A DNA stretch of 64,000 nucleotides from Streptosporangium sp. NBC_01756 (GCF_035917975.1 NZ_CP109130.1:2852001-2916000); one strand, 5' to 3'. Shown: positions 8,283 to 18,111, counted from the stretch's first letter. Translations and numbers: made by a program. Notes: generated by a model not told the origin, from the sequence alone.

Positions 8283-11200
8283 TCACCCCCCTGACCGGCG
8301 CTCCGGCCCTCCCGTCCGGAGGACCACGGGACCGAACAGGCCCGTGACCCGCTGGCCGGGGAAGACGAAGTGGGTGGGGCTGACCGTGTCGAGGTAGGGG
8401 GCGAGGGTGCCCAGCACGAGGACCTCGACCGTGTTCTCCCCCTCGTCCAGGCACAGGTCGAAGGTGTACGGCCAGCAGACGCGCACCCCGGCCGGCCGCC
8501 CGTTCACGGTCACCTCCGCGGTGCCGCGCACCCGCCCCAGATCGAGTTCCGCCCGCCGGTGTTCCCCCGCGCCCCCCGGGGCGCCGGGCTCCGTGGATGC
8601 CACCGGCCCCGAGATGCCGGGCTCCGTGGACACCGCGCCCCCCGGGGCGCCGGGCTCGGCGGGCGCCGCGGAGTCGGGGAGCCGGACGACGGTGCGGTAG
8701 CGGACACCGCCGCTGTATCCGGCCAGGCCCCGTGACTCCCAGTCGCCCAGCGTGATCCGTCCGGGTCCGCAGGCGAACCTGACCGGTCCGGCCAGGGCCG
8801 CGCCGCCCTGGAAGCCGGGGCGGGTCGTGACCAGGAGCTCGGCCCGGCGGGCCGAGCCGTCGAGGACGGCGGGCAGGCCGGTCTCCACACCGTCGACGAG
8901 CACCCGGACCGGACCGTGGGCGTCGACGTCCATCAGCGTCGCCCCGGGCGGGACGTCCACCGCGAACCGCTCGACCCCCTCCGCCGTGCCGGGTACCGCG
9001 AAGGTCGCGGGCAGGGCGGTGGCCCGGGAGTCGATCCAGCCGGCCCCGGGGAGGGGATGCGGGCGGGGACGCAGGTGCAGCGCGGCCGGGTCGCCGTGCT
9101 GGCGCCGCCGTACGGCGGGGCCGCTCGTCCAGCCGGGGCCGGAGACCGCCAGGCCGTCGGCCAGCACCGCCCCGTCCGACTCCACCCGGAGGGTGTTGGG
9201 GCCGGGACGCATCAGCTGCGACACGTCGTAGCGGCGCACGCGCGGGATGTCGGCCTCCACGTACGGGTCGAACCCGCCCTGCCGCCCGGCCTCGGCGCCG
9301 TTCACCAGCACCAGGCAGGGGGCGGTGGAGGCGACCTGGAGGACGCCTTCCACACCGTCTCCGGCCTCCACCACCGTCTCCAGCACGGGACCGGTGATCC
9401 ACTCGGGCCTGCGCGCGGTCTCGGGGTCCGCGGTGAGGGATACGTGCGCCCGGAGCGTGAGGTCCTCGTCGGGGACGAGCCGGACTTCCAGCAGGTGCTC
9501 GCCGGGCGTGAGCGGGACCAGGCCGACGGCGAGGTATCCGGAGTCGTCGAGCGGCAGCTCCGTGCCGTCCACCTGGACCTCTTTCGCCGCCGCCGCCCCC
9601 ACGACCAGCCACGCCTCCGGTGTGCCGGGGACCGTGACGCTCGTACGGAACCAGACGGGCCGGCCCTCGGGGACGGGGCCGAAGTCGAGGAACTCCTCGG
9701 GGACGTGGCCCTTGGGACCGAGCGTGTCGCGGTGGATCGGATCCTTGTGCAGGCCGCGCGAGGTCGACCAGACCGCGGGCCGCCAGCCGCCGTCGCCGGT
9801 CCGCAGGAGGCCGTGCGGGCCGAACGTCACGTGGACGGGGTCACCGGCCGGGGTCTCCAGCGTCCACCGCTCGACCGTCGCGGACGTGCCGAAGTCGCCC
9901 CAGGTGTCGTCCAGCGTCGGCACGAGCTCCATGTCCCACTCGTCGCCGAGGTCGATCTCCCGCGTGTACGGCGTGCGCAACCCGGTGCCCGACGCCGACG
10001 TCCCGGGGGCCGTCCCCGATGCGGGGAACACCTCGGAGGCACTCCCCGGCGCGGGGAACATCTCGGGGGCCGTCTCCAACGCGGGGAACACCTCAGAGAC
10101 CGTTCCCGGCGCAGGGACCTTCTCGGGGGCCGTCCCCGGCGCGGGGAACAGGAGCAGGGCGGCGGGGCCGTCGTCGAAGGGGACGGTCACCTCGACGACG
10201 CCGTCGCCGTCGACCGTGTACGGGAGAGGGCGGGGCTCGCCGCCGAAGGGGCTCGCCAGCAGGGGCGTGCCCGTGACGTCGCGGACCCGGACCCGCATCT
10301 CCCGGCGGTAGCGGCCGGGATCGAAATCATAGGTCGCGTCCAGCCAGCCCAGTTCGACACCGCGCTCCTCCGGCCGGCCGACGCCGATCTCGCTCGCCAT
10401 CGGGAAGGCGGCGGTCAGGAAGACCACGGTCGTGCCGTCCACCTCGCGCACCAGCGGCGGGACGGGGGCCTGCACCCGGGGGACGATCCCCGCCAGCGCC
10501 TCCCCGAGGTCCGCGGCCGACGCGACGAACCGGGCCGCGCCCCTTCCGGAACCCCGCTCGGGACCGCTGACCGGCCCCGCCGCGGAACGCCTTCCGGCAG
10601 GACCCCCCTCCTCGGAAGCCACCTCACCGGGGACAGCCTCACCGAGGGTCGTCTCGTCAGAAACCGCCTCATCAGAGATCGCCTTACTGGGGGCCGCCCC
10701 CTCAGGAGCCGCCACACCGTGGGCCGCCTCGAAGTGCCGGCGGAGCCGCGGGGAGTCCGGGAGCGCCTCGACCGCGACCAGCAGTCCGCCCGCCGCCACG
10801 AACCCGTCCAGGCGCTCGGCGGTCGCCTCGTCGATCACGGTGGCCGCCGGGAGGATGATCACTCCGTACGACTCGGTGGACACCTCCAGCCTGCCGCCGG
10901 TGACCACCGCGCGCTGGACGGACTCCTCGTCGATCACGTCCGCGTCGAGGCAGAGCCGGTCGAGCGCTCCCGGCACGGTCTGGAACCAGGCCATGTCGCC
11001 CACGAGTTCCCGGTAGACCCGCTGCGCGCGCACAGCCGCGTCCCGCTCGCCGGTTCCGGGCCCCGCCGCGTCCCCCGTGCCGGAGTCGCCGGCCGTCCCG
11101 GTGAGTGCGGTGCCCGTCTGGGCGTTCGCCGTGCCGGAGTCGCGGACCGTGCCGGAGTCGCGAGCCGTGCCGGTGGGTGCGGTGCCTGTCTGGGCGGTCG

Positions 11201-12338
11201 CCGTGGGGAACAGGACCGCGATGTCGCAGAGGTGGCGGCCCTGGGAGAGGACCGCGCACAGGCGGGTGACCGCGTCGGCGAAGACCCGGTGGTGCCGCCA
11301 GTACGGCTGGCGCCAGTCGGTCGACGGCGGCGCCCACTCCCACCAGCCGGCCCTCGTCGTGTAGTAGACCGCGTGCGGGTTGTAGAGGTTGGCCCCCGCC
11401 CGCAGCCAGGGCAGCAGCCAGTCGAACGTCTCCTCCAGCGTGCCGCCCCAGCCGCTGGAGTGGAACGCCTCGATCCACGTACGGGGCCGGCCGTACAGGT
11501 GGGCGAGGGAGGAGTGCACCCGGGCGTCTCCGTGGTGGTCGGAGCCCGGTGCGCTGAACCAGCGGTGCGTGCGCGTGTAGTCGGCGTACAGCTCGACGCC
11601 CTCCACCGGATGTCCCGCGCGGGCCGGGTCCTGCTGGTCGCAGCCGTTGAGCAGGCCGTGCTCGGCGTGCCAGGCGGCCAGCGGCCGGAAGAACGCCTCC
11701 TCGGCGAGCTCGGCCCTGGTCCGCTGGTGGTCGCGCCAGGCGGAGGGACCGGCGTCCACGGAGAACGGGTAGCCGCGCCTGGCGAGGAACTCCTCGGCGA
11801 ACGTCGCCGACCAGGTGGGCACCGTCGGCAGCTCGTCCTGGAACGATCCAGCGATCACGCTGCCGAACCGGTGGCCGAGCCGCCGGGCGAACTCGCCGTG
11901 CACCCGGTCGATCAGCACCTCGCACGCCGTACGGGACAGGTAGTCGAACCCGCGCGCCGACACGGAGCCGTCGGCGGCCAGCCACTGCCCGGCGAAGGCC
12001 GGGTTCTCCTGCACGAGGCGGGCCTGCAGGTCGGCGCCGGAGAAGCCCAGCTGGTCGTAGAACCACAGGCGGGCACCGAGCTGCAGGGCGTCCTCGCAGA
12101 CCCCGTCCAGCAGCTCCCACCACGCCTCCGACAGGAACGGCGGGTCGTCGGCGTCGGCGCCGAACAGCGGGCCGGACGGGGCCAGGTTCAGGATGACCAG
12201 GTTGTGCACACCGCCCGCGACGAGGCGTTCCATCTGCCAGCGCAGCCGGTCCCTGCGCAGCGGCTCACCGCTCCACCACCAGATCGCGGCGGGAGAGTGG
12301 CTGCGGGGCGGGTTCCGCAGCGCGTCGAACACATCCAT
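8283..12338 (-). CDS. GH106-type alpha-L-rhamnosidase (large glycoside hydrolase)
   Basis: A 1,351-residue hydrolase. The N-terminal TIM-barrel half carries the features I associate with GH106: AAIWWWSGEPL near the start, SFQDELPT (about 175), the HHGDARVHSSLAHLYGRP segment and WIEAFHSSGWGG (about 300). Beta-sandwich modules follow, ending with a galactose-binding-like region (LDLGRVRGTAEVTVNGRPAG). No signal peptide is visible, so it probably acts inside on imported oligosaccharides. ATG at 12338 has GGAGG seven bases upstream. It is last in the minus-strand operon after two permeases. At least three low-complexity, in-frame repeat tracts (near 10000-10150, 10600-10720 and 11080-11205) interrupt it, lengthening it beyond typical members. 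Confidence 0.82.
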   Translation of the reverse strand: MDVFDALRNPPRSHSPAAIWWWSGEPLRRDRLRWQMERLVAGGVHNLVILNLAPSGPLFGADADDPPFLSEAWWELLDGVCEDALQLGARLWFYDQLGFSGADLQARLVQENPAFAGQWLAADGSVSARGFDYLSRTACEVLIDRVHGEFARRLGHRFGSVIAGSFQDELPTVPTWSATFAEEFLARRGYPFSVDAGPSAWRDHQRTRAELAEEAFFRPLAAWHAEHGLLNGCDQQDPARAGHPVEGVELYADYTRTHRWFSAPGSDHHGDARVHSSLAHLYGRPRTWIEAFHSSGWGGTLEETFDWLLPWLRAGANLYNPHAVYYTTRAGWWEWAPPSTDWRQPYWRHHRVFADAVTRLCAVLSQGRHLCDIAVLFPTATAQTGTAPTGTARDSGTVRDSGTANAQTGTALTGTAGDSGTGDAAGPGTGERDAAVRAQRVYRELVGDMAWFQTVPGALDRLCLDADVIDEESVQRAVVTGGRLEVSTESYGVIILPAATVIDEATAERLDGFVAAGGLLVAVEALPDSPRLRRHFEAAHGVAAPEGAAPSKAISDEAVSDETTLGEAVPGEVASEEGGPAGRRSAAGPVSGPERGSGRGAARFVASAADLGEALAGIVPRVQAPVPPLVREVDGTTVVFLTAAFPMASEIGVGRPEERGVELGWLDATYDFDPGRYRREMRVRVRDVTGTPLLASPFGGEPRPLPYTVDGDGVVEVTVPFDDGPAALLLFPAPGTAPEKVPAPGTVSEVFPALETAPEMFPAPGSASEVFPASGTAPGTSASGTGLRTPYTREIDLGDEWDMELVPTLDDTWGDFGTSATVERWTLETPAGDPVHVTFGPHGLLRTGDGGWRPAVWSTSRGLHKDPIHRDTLGPKGHVPEEFLDFGPVPEGRPVWFRTSVTVPGTPEAWLVVGAAAAKEVQVDGTELPLDDSGYLAVGLVPLTPGEHLLEVRLVPDEDLTLRAHVSLTADPETARRPEWITGPVLETVVEAGDGVEGVLQVASTAPCLVLVNGAEAGRQGGFDPYVEADIPRVRRYDVSQLMRPGPNTLRVESDGAVLADGLAVSGPGWTSGPAVRRRQHGDPAALHLRPRPHPLPGAGWIDSRATALPATFAVPGTAEGVERFAVDVPPGATLMDVDAHGPVRVLVDGVETGLPAVLDGSARRAELLVTTRPGFQGGAALAGPVRFACGPGRITLGDWESRGLAGYSGGVRYRTVVRLPDSAAPAEPGAPGGAVSTEPGISGPVASTEPGAPGGAGEHRRAELDLGRVRGTAEVTVNGRPAGVRVCWPYTFDLCLDEGENTVEVLVLGTLAPYLDTVSPTHFVFPGQRVTGLFGPVVLRTGGPERRSGG
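9991..10149. repeat. Coding 30-bp minisatellite in the GH106 gene
   Basis: Five units of exactly 30 bp (9991, 10021, 10051, 10081, 10111) plus a partial unit, each like GCGGGGAACACCTCGGAGGC plus ten more bases. On the coding strand they give a ten-residue repeat of the type FPAPGTASEV. The unit is divisible by 3, so copy number can change without breaking the frame. Confidence 0.85.
11079..11204. repeat. Second coding repeat in the GH106 gene
   Basis: Two long imperfect copies containing GTGCCGGAGTCGC and GCGGTGCC(C/T)GTCTGGGCG sit in tandem, with an extra short 18-bp duplication inside the second. They encode a Thr/Gly/Asp-rich stretch (TGTAPTGTARDSGT and relatives) between the barrel and the next module, and look like an expanded linker. 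Confidence 0.7.
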
Positions 12339-12384
12339 CACATACCTCCGGTGGGAGACCCCGGCCACCCGCCGGAGGTGGGCG

Positions 12385-13200
12385 TCAGCCCTTGAGACCG
12401 CTGGAGAAGCCCTTGATCACATATTTCTGCAGCACCAGGAAGACCGCCACGATCGGCAGCGCGCCCAGCACCAGCCCGGCGAAGACCAGGCCGTAGTCGG
12501 AGACGTACTGGCCGACGAAGGTGAACACGCTCACCGGGACCGTCTCGAACCCGGAGCCGTTGAGGTAGAGCAGCGGCGTGAAGAAGTCGTTCCAGATGAA
12601 GACCGCGTTGAGGATCAGCACGGTGCCGGTGATCGGCCGCAGCAGCGGGAAGACGATCCTGGTGAAGGCGACCAGGTGCGAGGCGCCGTCGATCTGGGCG
12701 GCGCTCGCGTACTCGCGGGGCAGCGCCCGGATGAAGCCGGTGTAGAGGAAGACCGTGAACGGCAGCTGGATGCCCGTGTAGAACACGATCATGCCGGCGT
12801 GCGTGCCGATCAGGCCCAGGTTGTCGACCAGCTCGTAGAGCGGGATCATCCCGAGCTGGAACGGCAGCACGATGCCGAGCAGGAACAGGACGTACAGCCC
12901 GTAGCCGAGCCGGGTGGCGGTCCGCGCCAGGAAATAGGCGGCGAATGAGCCGAGCCCGATCAGCGCGACCAGGCTGACCACCGTGATCACCGTGCTGTTC
13001 ATCAGGGACGGGCCGAGCGCGGCCGCCGACCACGCCTCGGTGAAGTTGCCCGTGGTGGGCGGGTTCGGCAGCCCGAGCGGGGTCTGCGAGATCTGCCCGG
13101 GGTCCTTCAGCGACAGGGTGACCAGCGCGTAGACCGGGAAGAGGAACGCGACCGCCACTGCGATCATGACGATCTCCAGCAGGAAGGTCCTGGACTTCAT
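12385..13200 (-). CDS. ABC sugar transporter permease (MalG type, CUT1)
   Basis: A 271-residue inner-membrane permease with six hydrophobic helices. The EAA loop that contacts the ATPase reads EYASAAQIDGASHLVAFTRI (about 173-192), as in CUT1 MalG-like subunits. ATG at 13200 overlaps the stop of the upstream permease by ATGA, so translation is coupled. Together with the 13197-14123 permease and the 14194-15498 binding protein it forms a rhamnoside-type oligosaccharide importer; the ATPase subunit is not in this window and is probably a shared MsmK/MsiK-like protein elsewhere. Confidence 0.9.
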   Translation of the reverse strand: MKSRTFLLEIVMIAVAVAFLFPVYALVTLSLKDPGQISQTPLGLPNPPTTGNFTEAWSAAALGPSLMNSTVITVVSLVALIGLGSFAAYFLARTATRLGYGLYVLFLLGIVLPFQLGMIPLYELVDNLGLIGTHAGMIVFYTGIQLPFTVFLYTGFIRALPREYASAAQIDGASHLVAFTRIVFPLLRPITGTVLILNAVFIWNDFFTPLLYLNGSGFETVPVSVFTFVGQYVSDYGLVFAGLVLGALPIVAVFLVLQKYVIKGFSSGLKG

Positions 13201-14123
13201 TGAGCCACCTCCCGGGAGCGCAGGTAGTACATCTGGACGAGCGAAACCGCCGCGACGAACAGGGCGAGCACGAGTGCGACCGCCGTGCTGTAGCCGAACT
13301 TGCCGAAGACGAACGCCTGCTTGTACAGGACCGTCGACAGCGTCTCGGTGGCGTAGCCGGGACCGCCGCCGGTGGTCGCGAGCACCTGGTCGAACAGCTT
13401 CAGCCCGCCGATCGTGGAGAGCATCAGGTTGATCGTCAGAGCCGGGGCGAGCAGCGGCCAGGTGACGTAGCGGAACCGCTGGAACGTGCCCGCGCCGTCG
13501 ATCATCGCGGCCTCGTGCAGCTCCACCGGGATGCCCTCCAGGCCGGCGAGGAAGATGACCATCGAGTAGCCGGCGTACTGCCACACGACCATGCCCGCGA
13601 TCGACCACAGGGCGACCGACGGGTCACCCAGCCAGTCGACGTCCAGGCCGAGCAGGCCGTTCAGGCCCGCCGACGGATCGGGGTTGTAGATGTACTTCCA
13701 CAGGAAGGCGACCATGACCGGGCTGACCACGACGGGCGCGAAGAAGATCACCCGTAGCAGCGCGCGGCTCTTCAGCTTGGCGTGCACGCCCAGTGCCAGC
13801 AGCAGGCCCACGCCGTTCTGCACGACCAGGATCGTCACGGTCAGCAGGAGCGTGTTCCCGATGGAGCCCATGGCCTGCTCGTCGCCGAGGATCGCCTTGA
13901 AGTTCGCCAGGCCGACGAAGGACTTGTCCTCGCCGATGCCGTTCCAGTCGGTGAAGGCGTAGAGCACTCCCACGATGCTCGGGTAGAGCACGACCGCCGC
14001 GTAGATCAGCAGCGCGGGGGCGGCGAACAGCCAGGGAGGGGAGAGCGCGGCCGCCGCGCGCCTGCCGGCCCGCGGTGTCCGCACCGCGGGCGGCGTCTCG
14101 ACCGGCTGGGTCGTCAGGGTCAC
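13197..14123 (-). CDS. ABC sugar transporter permease (MalF type, CUT1)
   Basis: A 308-residue permease with a Pro/Ala/Arg-rich cytoplasmic N-terminus, then SPPWLFAAPALLIYAAVVLY starting the first helix. The EAA loop is LHEAAMIDGAGTFQRFRYVT (about 208-227). GTG start at 14123 with GGGAGG upstream. It lies 70 bp after the binding-protein gene and overlaps the next permease by 4 bases. It pairs with that permease as the membrane channel of the importer. Confidence 0.9.
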   Translation of the reverse strand: MTLTTQPVETPPAVRTPRAGRRAAAALSPPWLFAAPALLIYAAVVLYPSIVGVLYAFTDWNGIGEDKSFVGLANFKAILGDEQAMGSIGNTLLLTVTILVVQNGVGLLLALGVHAKLKSRALLRVIFFAPVVVSPVMVAFLWKYIYNPDPSAGLNGLLGLDVDWLGDPSVALWSIAGMVVWQYAGYSMVIFLAGLEGIPVELHEAAMIDGAGTFQRFRYVTWPLLAPALTINLMLSTIGGLKLFDQVLATTGGGPGYATETLSTVLYKQAFVFGKFGYSTAVALVLALFVAAVSLVQMYYLRSREVAQ

Positions 14124-14193
14124 GGGGCCTCCCGCCCGCCCGGGACGGCAGGCAGCCTCGTCCGGCCCGGTTCTGTCATGGAGCGCGCGCCGT

Positions 14194-15498
14194 TCACTTG
14201 GCGTACGCCTCGTCCATCTTCTTCAATGCTTTGTCGATCGTGGTCTTCCCGGCCAGCAGCTCCTGGACGGCCGCCAAGTGGGTCGGCTGCACCTCGGCGT
14301 TGGGCCAGCGCTGGTCCATGAACGGCACCGCCCGGTCCTTGGTGAAGGGCAGGAACGACTCCAGGGCCGGGTCGATCGAGGAGCTCGCGTCCTGGGTCAG
14401 CGGGATCGCGGCGATCGCCTTGGACCAGCGGTTGATGTTCTCCTGCTTGCCGAGGAAGTCGATGAAGGCCTTGGCCTCCTCCGCGTGCTTGCCCTTGGCG
14501 CTCGCGCCGAGCCCCACCACGACGCCCGCGGGGATCCACACCGAGGCGGCGTCGTCGGCGCCGGGCACCGGGAACATCGACAGGTCGTCGGGGTTCGTGG
14601 CGGCGTCCCGGAAGCCCGACAGCACCGCCGACACCTGGATGGCCATCCCGGCCTTGCCGGACGCGACCATCGAGGTCTGCTGCTCGAAGGTGGTGCCGTT
14701 GGGCTTGTCGTTGAAGTAGCCGCGCTTCTGCAGCTCCAGGTACATCTCCATGGCGTCGCGCCAGCCGGACTGGGCGAAGCTCGCCTGCCCGGCGGCCTGC
14801 TTGTCGTCGAAGGTGGGGTCCTTGAGGTAGACCGTCGAGGGCACGAGCGCGTAGGTGATGAGCTGGGTGACCCACGGGGTCTGCGCGCCCAGCGCGATCG
14901 GGATCTTGCCCGCCTTCTTCAGCTTCTCGCACACTTCGAGGAACTCGGTCCAGGTGGTGGGCGGGGCGTCGATGCCCGCCTCCTGGAAGACCTTCTTGTT
15001 GTAGATGGCGCCGATGACCGTCGAGCCCGCCGAGTACATGAGGGTCTTGCCCTCGACCTGGAAGGCCGGCTTGAAGCCGGCCGGGATCGTTTTCGTCCAC
15101 CCCTGGGCCGACAGGTCCGCGAGCAGCCCGGCCTCGGCGATCTGGGTCATCGACATCGCGCTGCCGCTGCCCGGATAGACGACGTGCAGGTCGGGGGCGT
15201 TGCCCGCGCCGAGCTGGGTGCGCAGCGAGGTCTGCACCTGGTCGGTGGGGGCGTACGAGGCCGTGATCGACACGCCTGCCTTGGCCTGCCGGTAGGCGGC
15301 GAGCAGCTCGTCCATCGGCGCCTTCTGGTCGGCGACGCCCACGAACTTCAGGTCGACCGCCGCGGCGCCGCCCGCGCCGGTGGCGCCACCCGACTTCGGC
15401 TGGGTGGAGCACCCGGCCGCCGCGGCCGCCACCGCCAGGCCGCCCATCATGCGGAAGAACTGGGCGCGGCTCAACTTCGCGTCGCGAAGGTCGGTCAT
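14194..15498 (-). CDS. Extracellular sugar-binding lipoprotein (ABC importer)
   Basis: A 434-residue family-1 solute-binding protein. The signal peptide ends in a lipobox around Cys30 (AAAAAGC-S), so it should be lipid-anchored outside the membrane. Downstream it has the usual SBP_bac_1 pattern with GSGSAMSMTQIAEAGLLADL and a C-terminal KALKKMDEAYAK helix. ATG at 15498 overlaps the GH78 stop by ATGA. Encoded between a rhamnosidase and the permease pair, it most likely captures rhamnose-containing oligosaccharides or glycosides. Confidence 0.9.
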   Translation of the reverse strand: MTDLRDAKLSRAQFFRMMGGLAVAAAAAGCSTQPKSGGATGAGGAAAVDLKFVGVADQKAPMDELLAAYRQAKAGVSITASYAPTDQVQTSLRTQLGAGNAPDLHVVYPGSGSAMSMTQIAEAGLLADLSAQGWTKTIPAGFKPAFQVEGKTLMYSAGSTVIGAIYNKKVFQEAGIDAPPTTWTEFLEVCEKLKKAGKIPIALGAQTPWVTQLITYALVPSTVYLKDPTFDDKQAAGQASFAQSGWRDAMEMYLELQKRGYFNDKPNGTTFEQQTSMVASGKAGMAIQVSAVLSGFRDAATNPDDLSMFPVPGADDAASVWIPAGVVVGLGASAKGKHAEEAKAFIDFLGKQENINRWSKAIAAIPLTQDASSSIDPALESFLPFTKDRAVPFMDQRWPNAEVQPTHLAAVQELLAGKTTIDKALKKMDEAYAK

Positions 15499-18089
15499 GG
15501 TTTCTCTCCTCGGACTAGCTCAAAAGTGTGTTCCCCCGAGGACACCCGGCGGGTGTCGCCTCCGGGCAGGTGCACCGTCGCGGTGGCCCCGGGCGGGACG
15601 AGCGCCCGGAGGTGGAAGCCTTCGTCGTCGTTCCGCCAGCTCACCGAGACGAGGCCGCGCGCCGACTCGTAGGAGGCGGAGGCCCGGCTCAAGTCACCGG
15701 GAAGGGGACGGATCACCAGTTCCTCGAAGGCGATGGAGCCGGGTGCCTGGTCGATCCCGGCGACGCCGCTGTAGAGCCATTCGCCGATCGACCCGAACGC
15801 GTAGTGGTTGAAGGAGTTCATCGAGGCCGCCCCGACCCCGTCCCAGCGTTCCCAGACGGTGGTCGCGCCGTGCCGTACCTGGTAGAGCCACGACGGCGGG
15901 TCGGTACGGCGGAGCAGGGCGTGCGCGAGGTCGTCGCGGCCGTGCGCCGACAGCACCGGGCAGAGCAGGTTGACGCCGAGGAACCCGGTCAGCGGGCCTG
16001 ACTCCTCGACCAGCGCGGCCAGCCGGGCGGCGGCGGCCCGGCTCTGCTCGGGGGTGAGCAGGTCGAACGCGAGCGCCAGGAGGTAGCCGGTCTGGGTGTC
16101 GCCCTCGACCAGGCCGCCGTCGCCGACGAACGCCGCGGCGAACGCCGCACGGATCCGGGCGGCCAGCTTCCCGAGGCGCTCCGCCTCGTCGTGCCGGCCG
16201 CGTACCCGGGCGGCCTCGGCGGTGAGTGCCGCGCTGCGGTGGAAGAACGCGGTGGCCAGCACCTCGCGCGGGGTGGCGGGGCCGGGGGCCAGCCAGTCGG
16301 CGAAATGCGGGCCGGTCCGGTGCCGCCAGATCAGGTCGGGGTTGTTGACCGCGACGAAGTCCACCCACCGGGCCATGGCGTCCACGTCGAGGAACCTGTC
16401 GTCGCCGTACACCCGGTAGAGGTGCCAGGGCACCAGCACCCCCGCGTCGGCCCAGCCCGGCGCGCCCTCGTCGGCCACCCCGCTGAGCAGCGGGGCGACG
16501 TTGGAGAACCCGCCCTCGGATGACTGGGCGTCCAGCACATCCCGCATCCATTTACTGAAAAATCCGGAGACGTCGGCGTTGAAGCAGGCGGTGGGCAGGA
16601 ACACCTGCGCGTCCGCGAGCCAGCCCAGCCGTTCGTCGCGCTGCGGGCAGTCGGTGGGGACGCTGACGAAGTTGCCGCGTTGGCCCCAGCCGATGTTCTC
16701 GTACAGCCGGTTGATCTCCGGGTCCGAGCACTCGAACGTGCCCACCGGCGGGGTGTCGCTGTGCAGGACGACCGCCCGGATGTCGTCGAGCCGGTCGAGT
16801 CCGCTCACCTCGGCGTAGCGGAAACCGTGGTAGGTGAAACGCGGCTCGAACACCTCCTCGGCCCCGCCCGCGGTGATCAGCACGTCGGTCGCGTCGGCGG
16901 TGCGCAGGTTGGCGGTGTGCAGGCGGTCCTCGCCGTCGAGCGTCTCGCCGTGCCGTACAGTCACCCGCCGGCCCGGCTCCTGGTCGCGTACGGTGAGCCG
17001 CACCCGGCCCGCGATGTTCTGCCCGAAGTCCACCAGGTGCACGCCCGGCCCGATGAGGGTGGACGAGACCGGGAGCAGCTCCCCGAGTGCGCGCACCGGC
17101 TCGTCGCGGGAGGCGACGAGGAGGGAGTGGTCGTCCCCGGTGACCACGGCGGGACGCCAGGAGGAGTCGTCGAAACCGGGCAGGTCCCAGCCCACGGTCT
17201 CGGCGCGGGCGTCGTGGCACTCACCCTTGAGCAGGTCGCCGTAGCGGACCTCGCCGTGGCCGGTGCGCCAGCCGTCTCCGGTGGCGACGACCCGGGTGGA
17301 GCCGTCCTCGAAGGTCAGGTGAAGCTCCGCGATGAGCTCGGGGAAGCGGCCGTAGTGGTAGCCGGGACTCCGGGGCTCGAAGCCCACGAAGCCGCTCCAC
17401 CAGCCGTCGGCGAGCGTCACGGCCAGCACGTTCTCGCCGTCGAGCAGGGCCGGGGTCACGTCGTGGACCTGGTACTGGATCCGCCTGCGGTAGTCGGTCC
17501 AGCCCGGGGCGAGCTCGGCGTCGCCGGCGCGGTGGCCGTTGACCCTGGCCTCATACAGGCCCTTGGCGCTGATGAAGAGCCTGGCCCCGGTCACCGGGGC
17601 GGTGTTCTCGAAACTCGTGCGCAGCTGCGGGCAGGGCAGCAGACCGTAGTGGCCGAGCGCCTGGTCGCCCTCCACCGGCGGGTCCATGTGGTCGACGGCT
17701 CTGGGGTCGTGCGCGATCCAGGACGCCCGCCAGACGTCCTGGCCGGTCTCGAACCACGACTCCGCACTGCCCTCAGTGCCGTCCTCCGCCCAGACCGTGA
17801 CGCGCCAGACATACCTGGTGCGGGGAAGGAGCGGTGGCCCGCCGTAGACGGCGCCGATCGCGGCGGGGTCGGCGACCCGGCCGCTCGACCAGCCGCCCAC
17901 TTCCAGCTCGTAGGCCACCGGGTCGTCGCCCACCCGTGCCGACGCGAGCCGCCACGACAGCAGCGGCCGGGGCTCGCCGACGCCGAGCGGCGTCTCCCGG
18001 TGCTCACAGCGCAGGCCGTACGGCGTGAGCCTGGCCGGAGCCGCCAGCCGGACCGAGTCGGGGGCACGGTGGGCCGCGTTGCCGATCAT
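15495..18089 (-). CDS. GH78 alpha-L-rhamnosidase
   Basis: An 864-residue inverting glycoside hydrolase releasing terminal alpha-L-rhamnose. Family features in order: an N-terminal beta domain (LLSWRLAS..., ETGQDVWRASWI), a galactose-binding-like domain with ISAKGLYEARVNGHRAGD and LAPGWTDYRRRIQYQ, then the (alpha/alpha)6 catalytic barrel with VPTDCPQRDERLGWLADAQV (acidic residues of the active site) and a C-terminal segment with ATTVWERWDGVG and SFNHYAFGSIGEWLY. No signal peptide. It is first in the operon and divergent from a DeoR regulator. Confidence 0.93.
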   Translation of the reverse strand: MIGNAAHRAPDSVRLAAPARLTPYGLRCEHRETPLGVGEPRPLLSWRLASARVGDDPVAYELEVGGWSSGRVADPAAIGAVYGGPPLLPRTRYVWRVTVWAEDGTEGSAESWFETGQDVWRASWIAHDPRAVDHMDPPVEGDQALGHYGLLPCPQLRTSFENTAPVTGARLFISAKGLYEARVNGHRAGDAELAPGWTDYRRRIQYQVHDVTPALLDGENVLAVTLADGWWSGFVGFEPRSPGYHYGRFPELIAELHLTFEDGSTRVVATGDGWRTGHGEVRYGDLLKGECHDARAETVGWDLPGFDDSSWRPAVVTGDDHSLLVASRDEPVRALGELLPVSSTLIGPGVHLVDFGQNIAGRVRLTVRDQEPGRRVTVRHGETLDGEDRLHTANLRTADATDVLITAGGAEEVFEPRFTYHGFRYAEVSGLDRLDDIRAVVLHSDTPPVGTFECSDPEINRLYENIGWGQRGNFVSVPTDCPQRDERLGWLADAQVFLPTACFNADVSGFFSKWMRDVLDAQSSEGGFSNVAPLLSGVADEGAPGWADAGVLVPWHLYRVYGDDRFLDVDAMARWVDFVAVNNPDLIWRHRTGPHFADWLAPGPATPREVLATAFFHRSAALTAEAARVRGRHDEAERLGKLAARIRAAFAAAFVGDGGLVEGDTQTGYLLALAFDLLTPEQSRAAAARLAALVEESGPLTGFLGVNLLCPVLSAHGRDDLAHALLRRTDPPSWLYQVRHGATTVWERWDGVGAASMNSFNHYAFGSIGEWLYSGVAGIDQAPGSIAFEELVIRPLPGDLSRASASYESARGLVSVSWRNDDEGFHLRALVPPGATATVHLPGGDTRRVSSGEHTFELVRGEKP

Positions 18090-18111
18090 GCACGCCTCCC
18101 ACTACTTCTTT

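Noticed and set aside
8916..12395. 1,159-codon plus-strand frame opposite GH106
   Set aside because: Antisense shadow produced by GC-rich third positions; low-complexity Arg/Gly/Ala composition and no ribosome-binding site.
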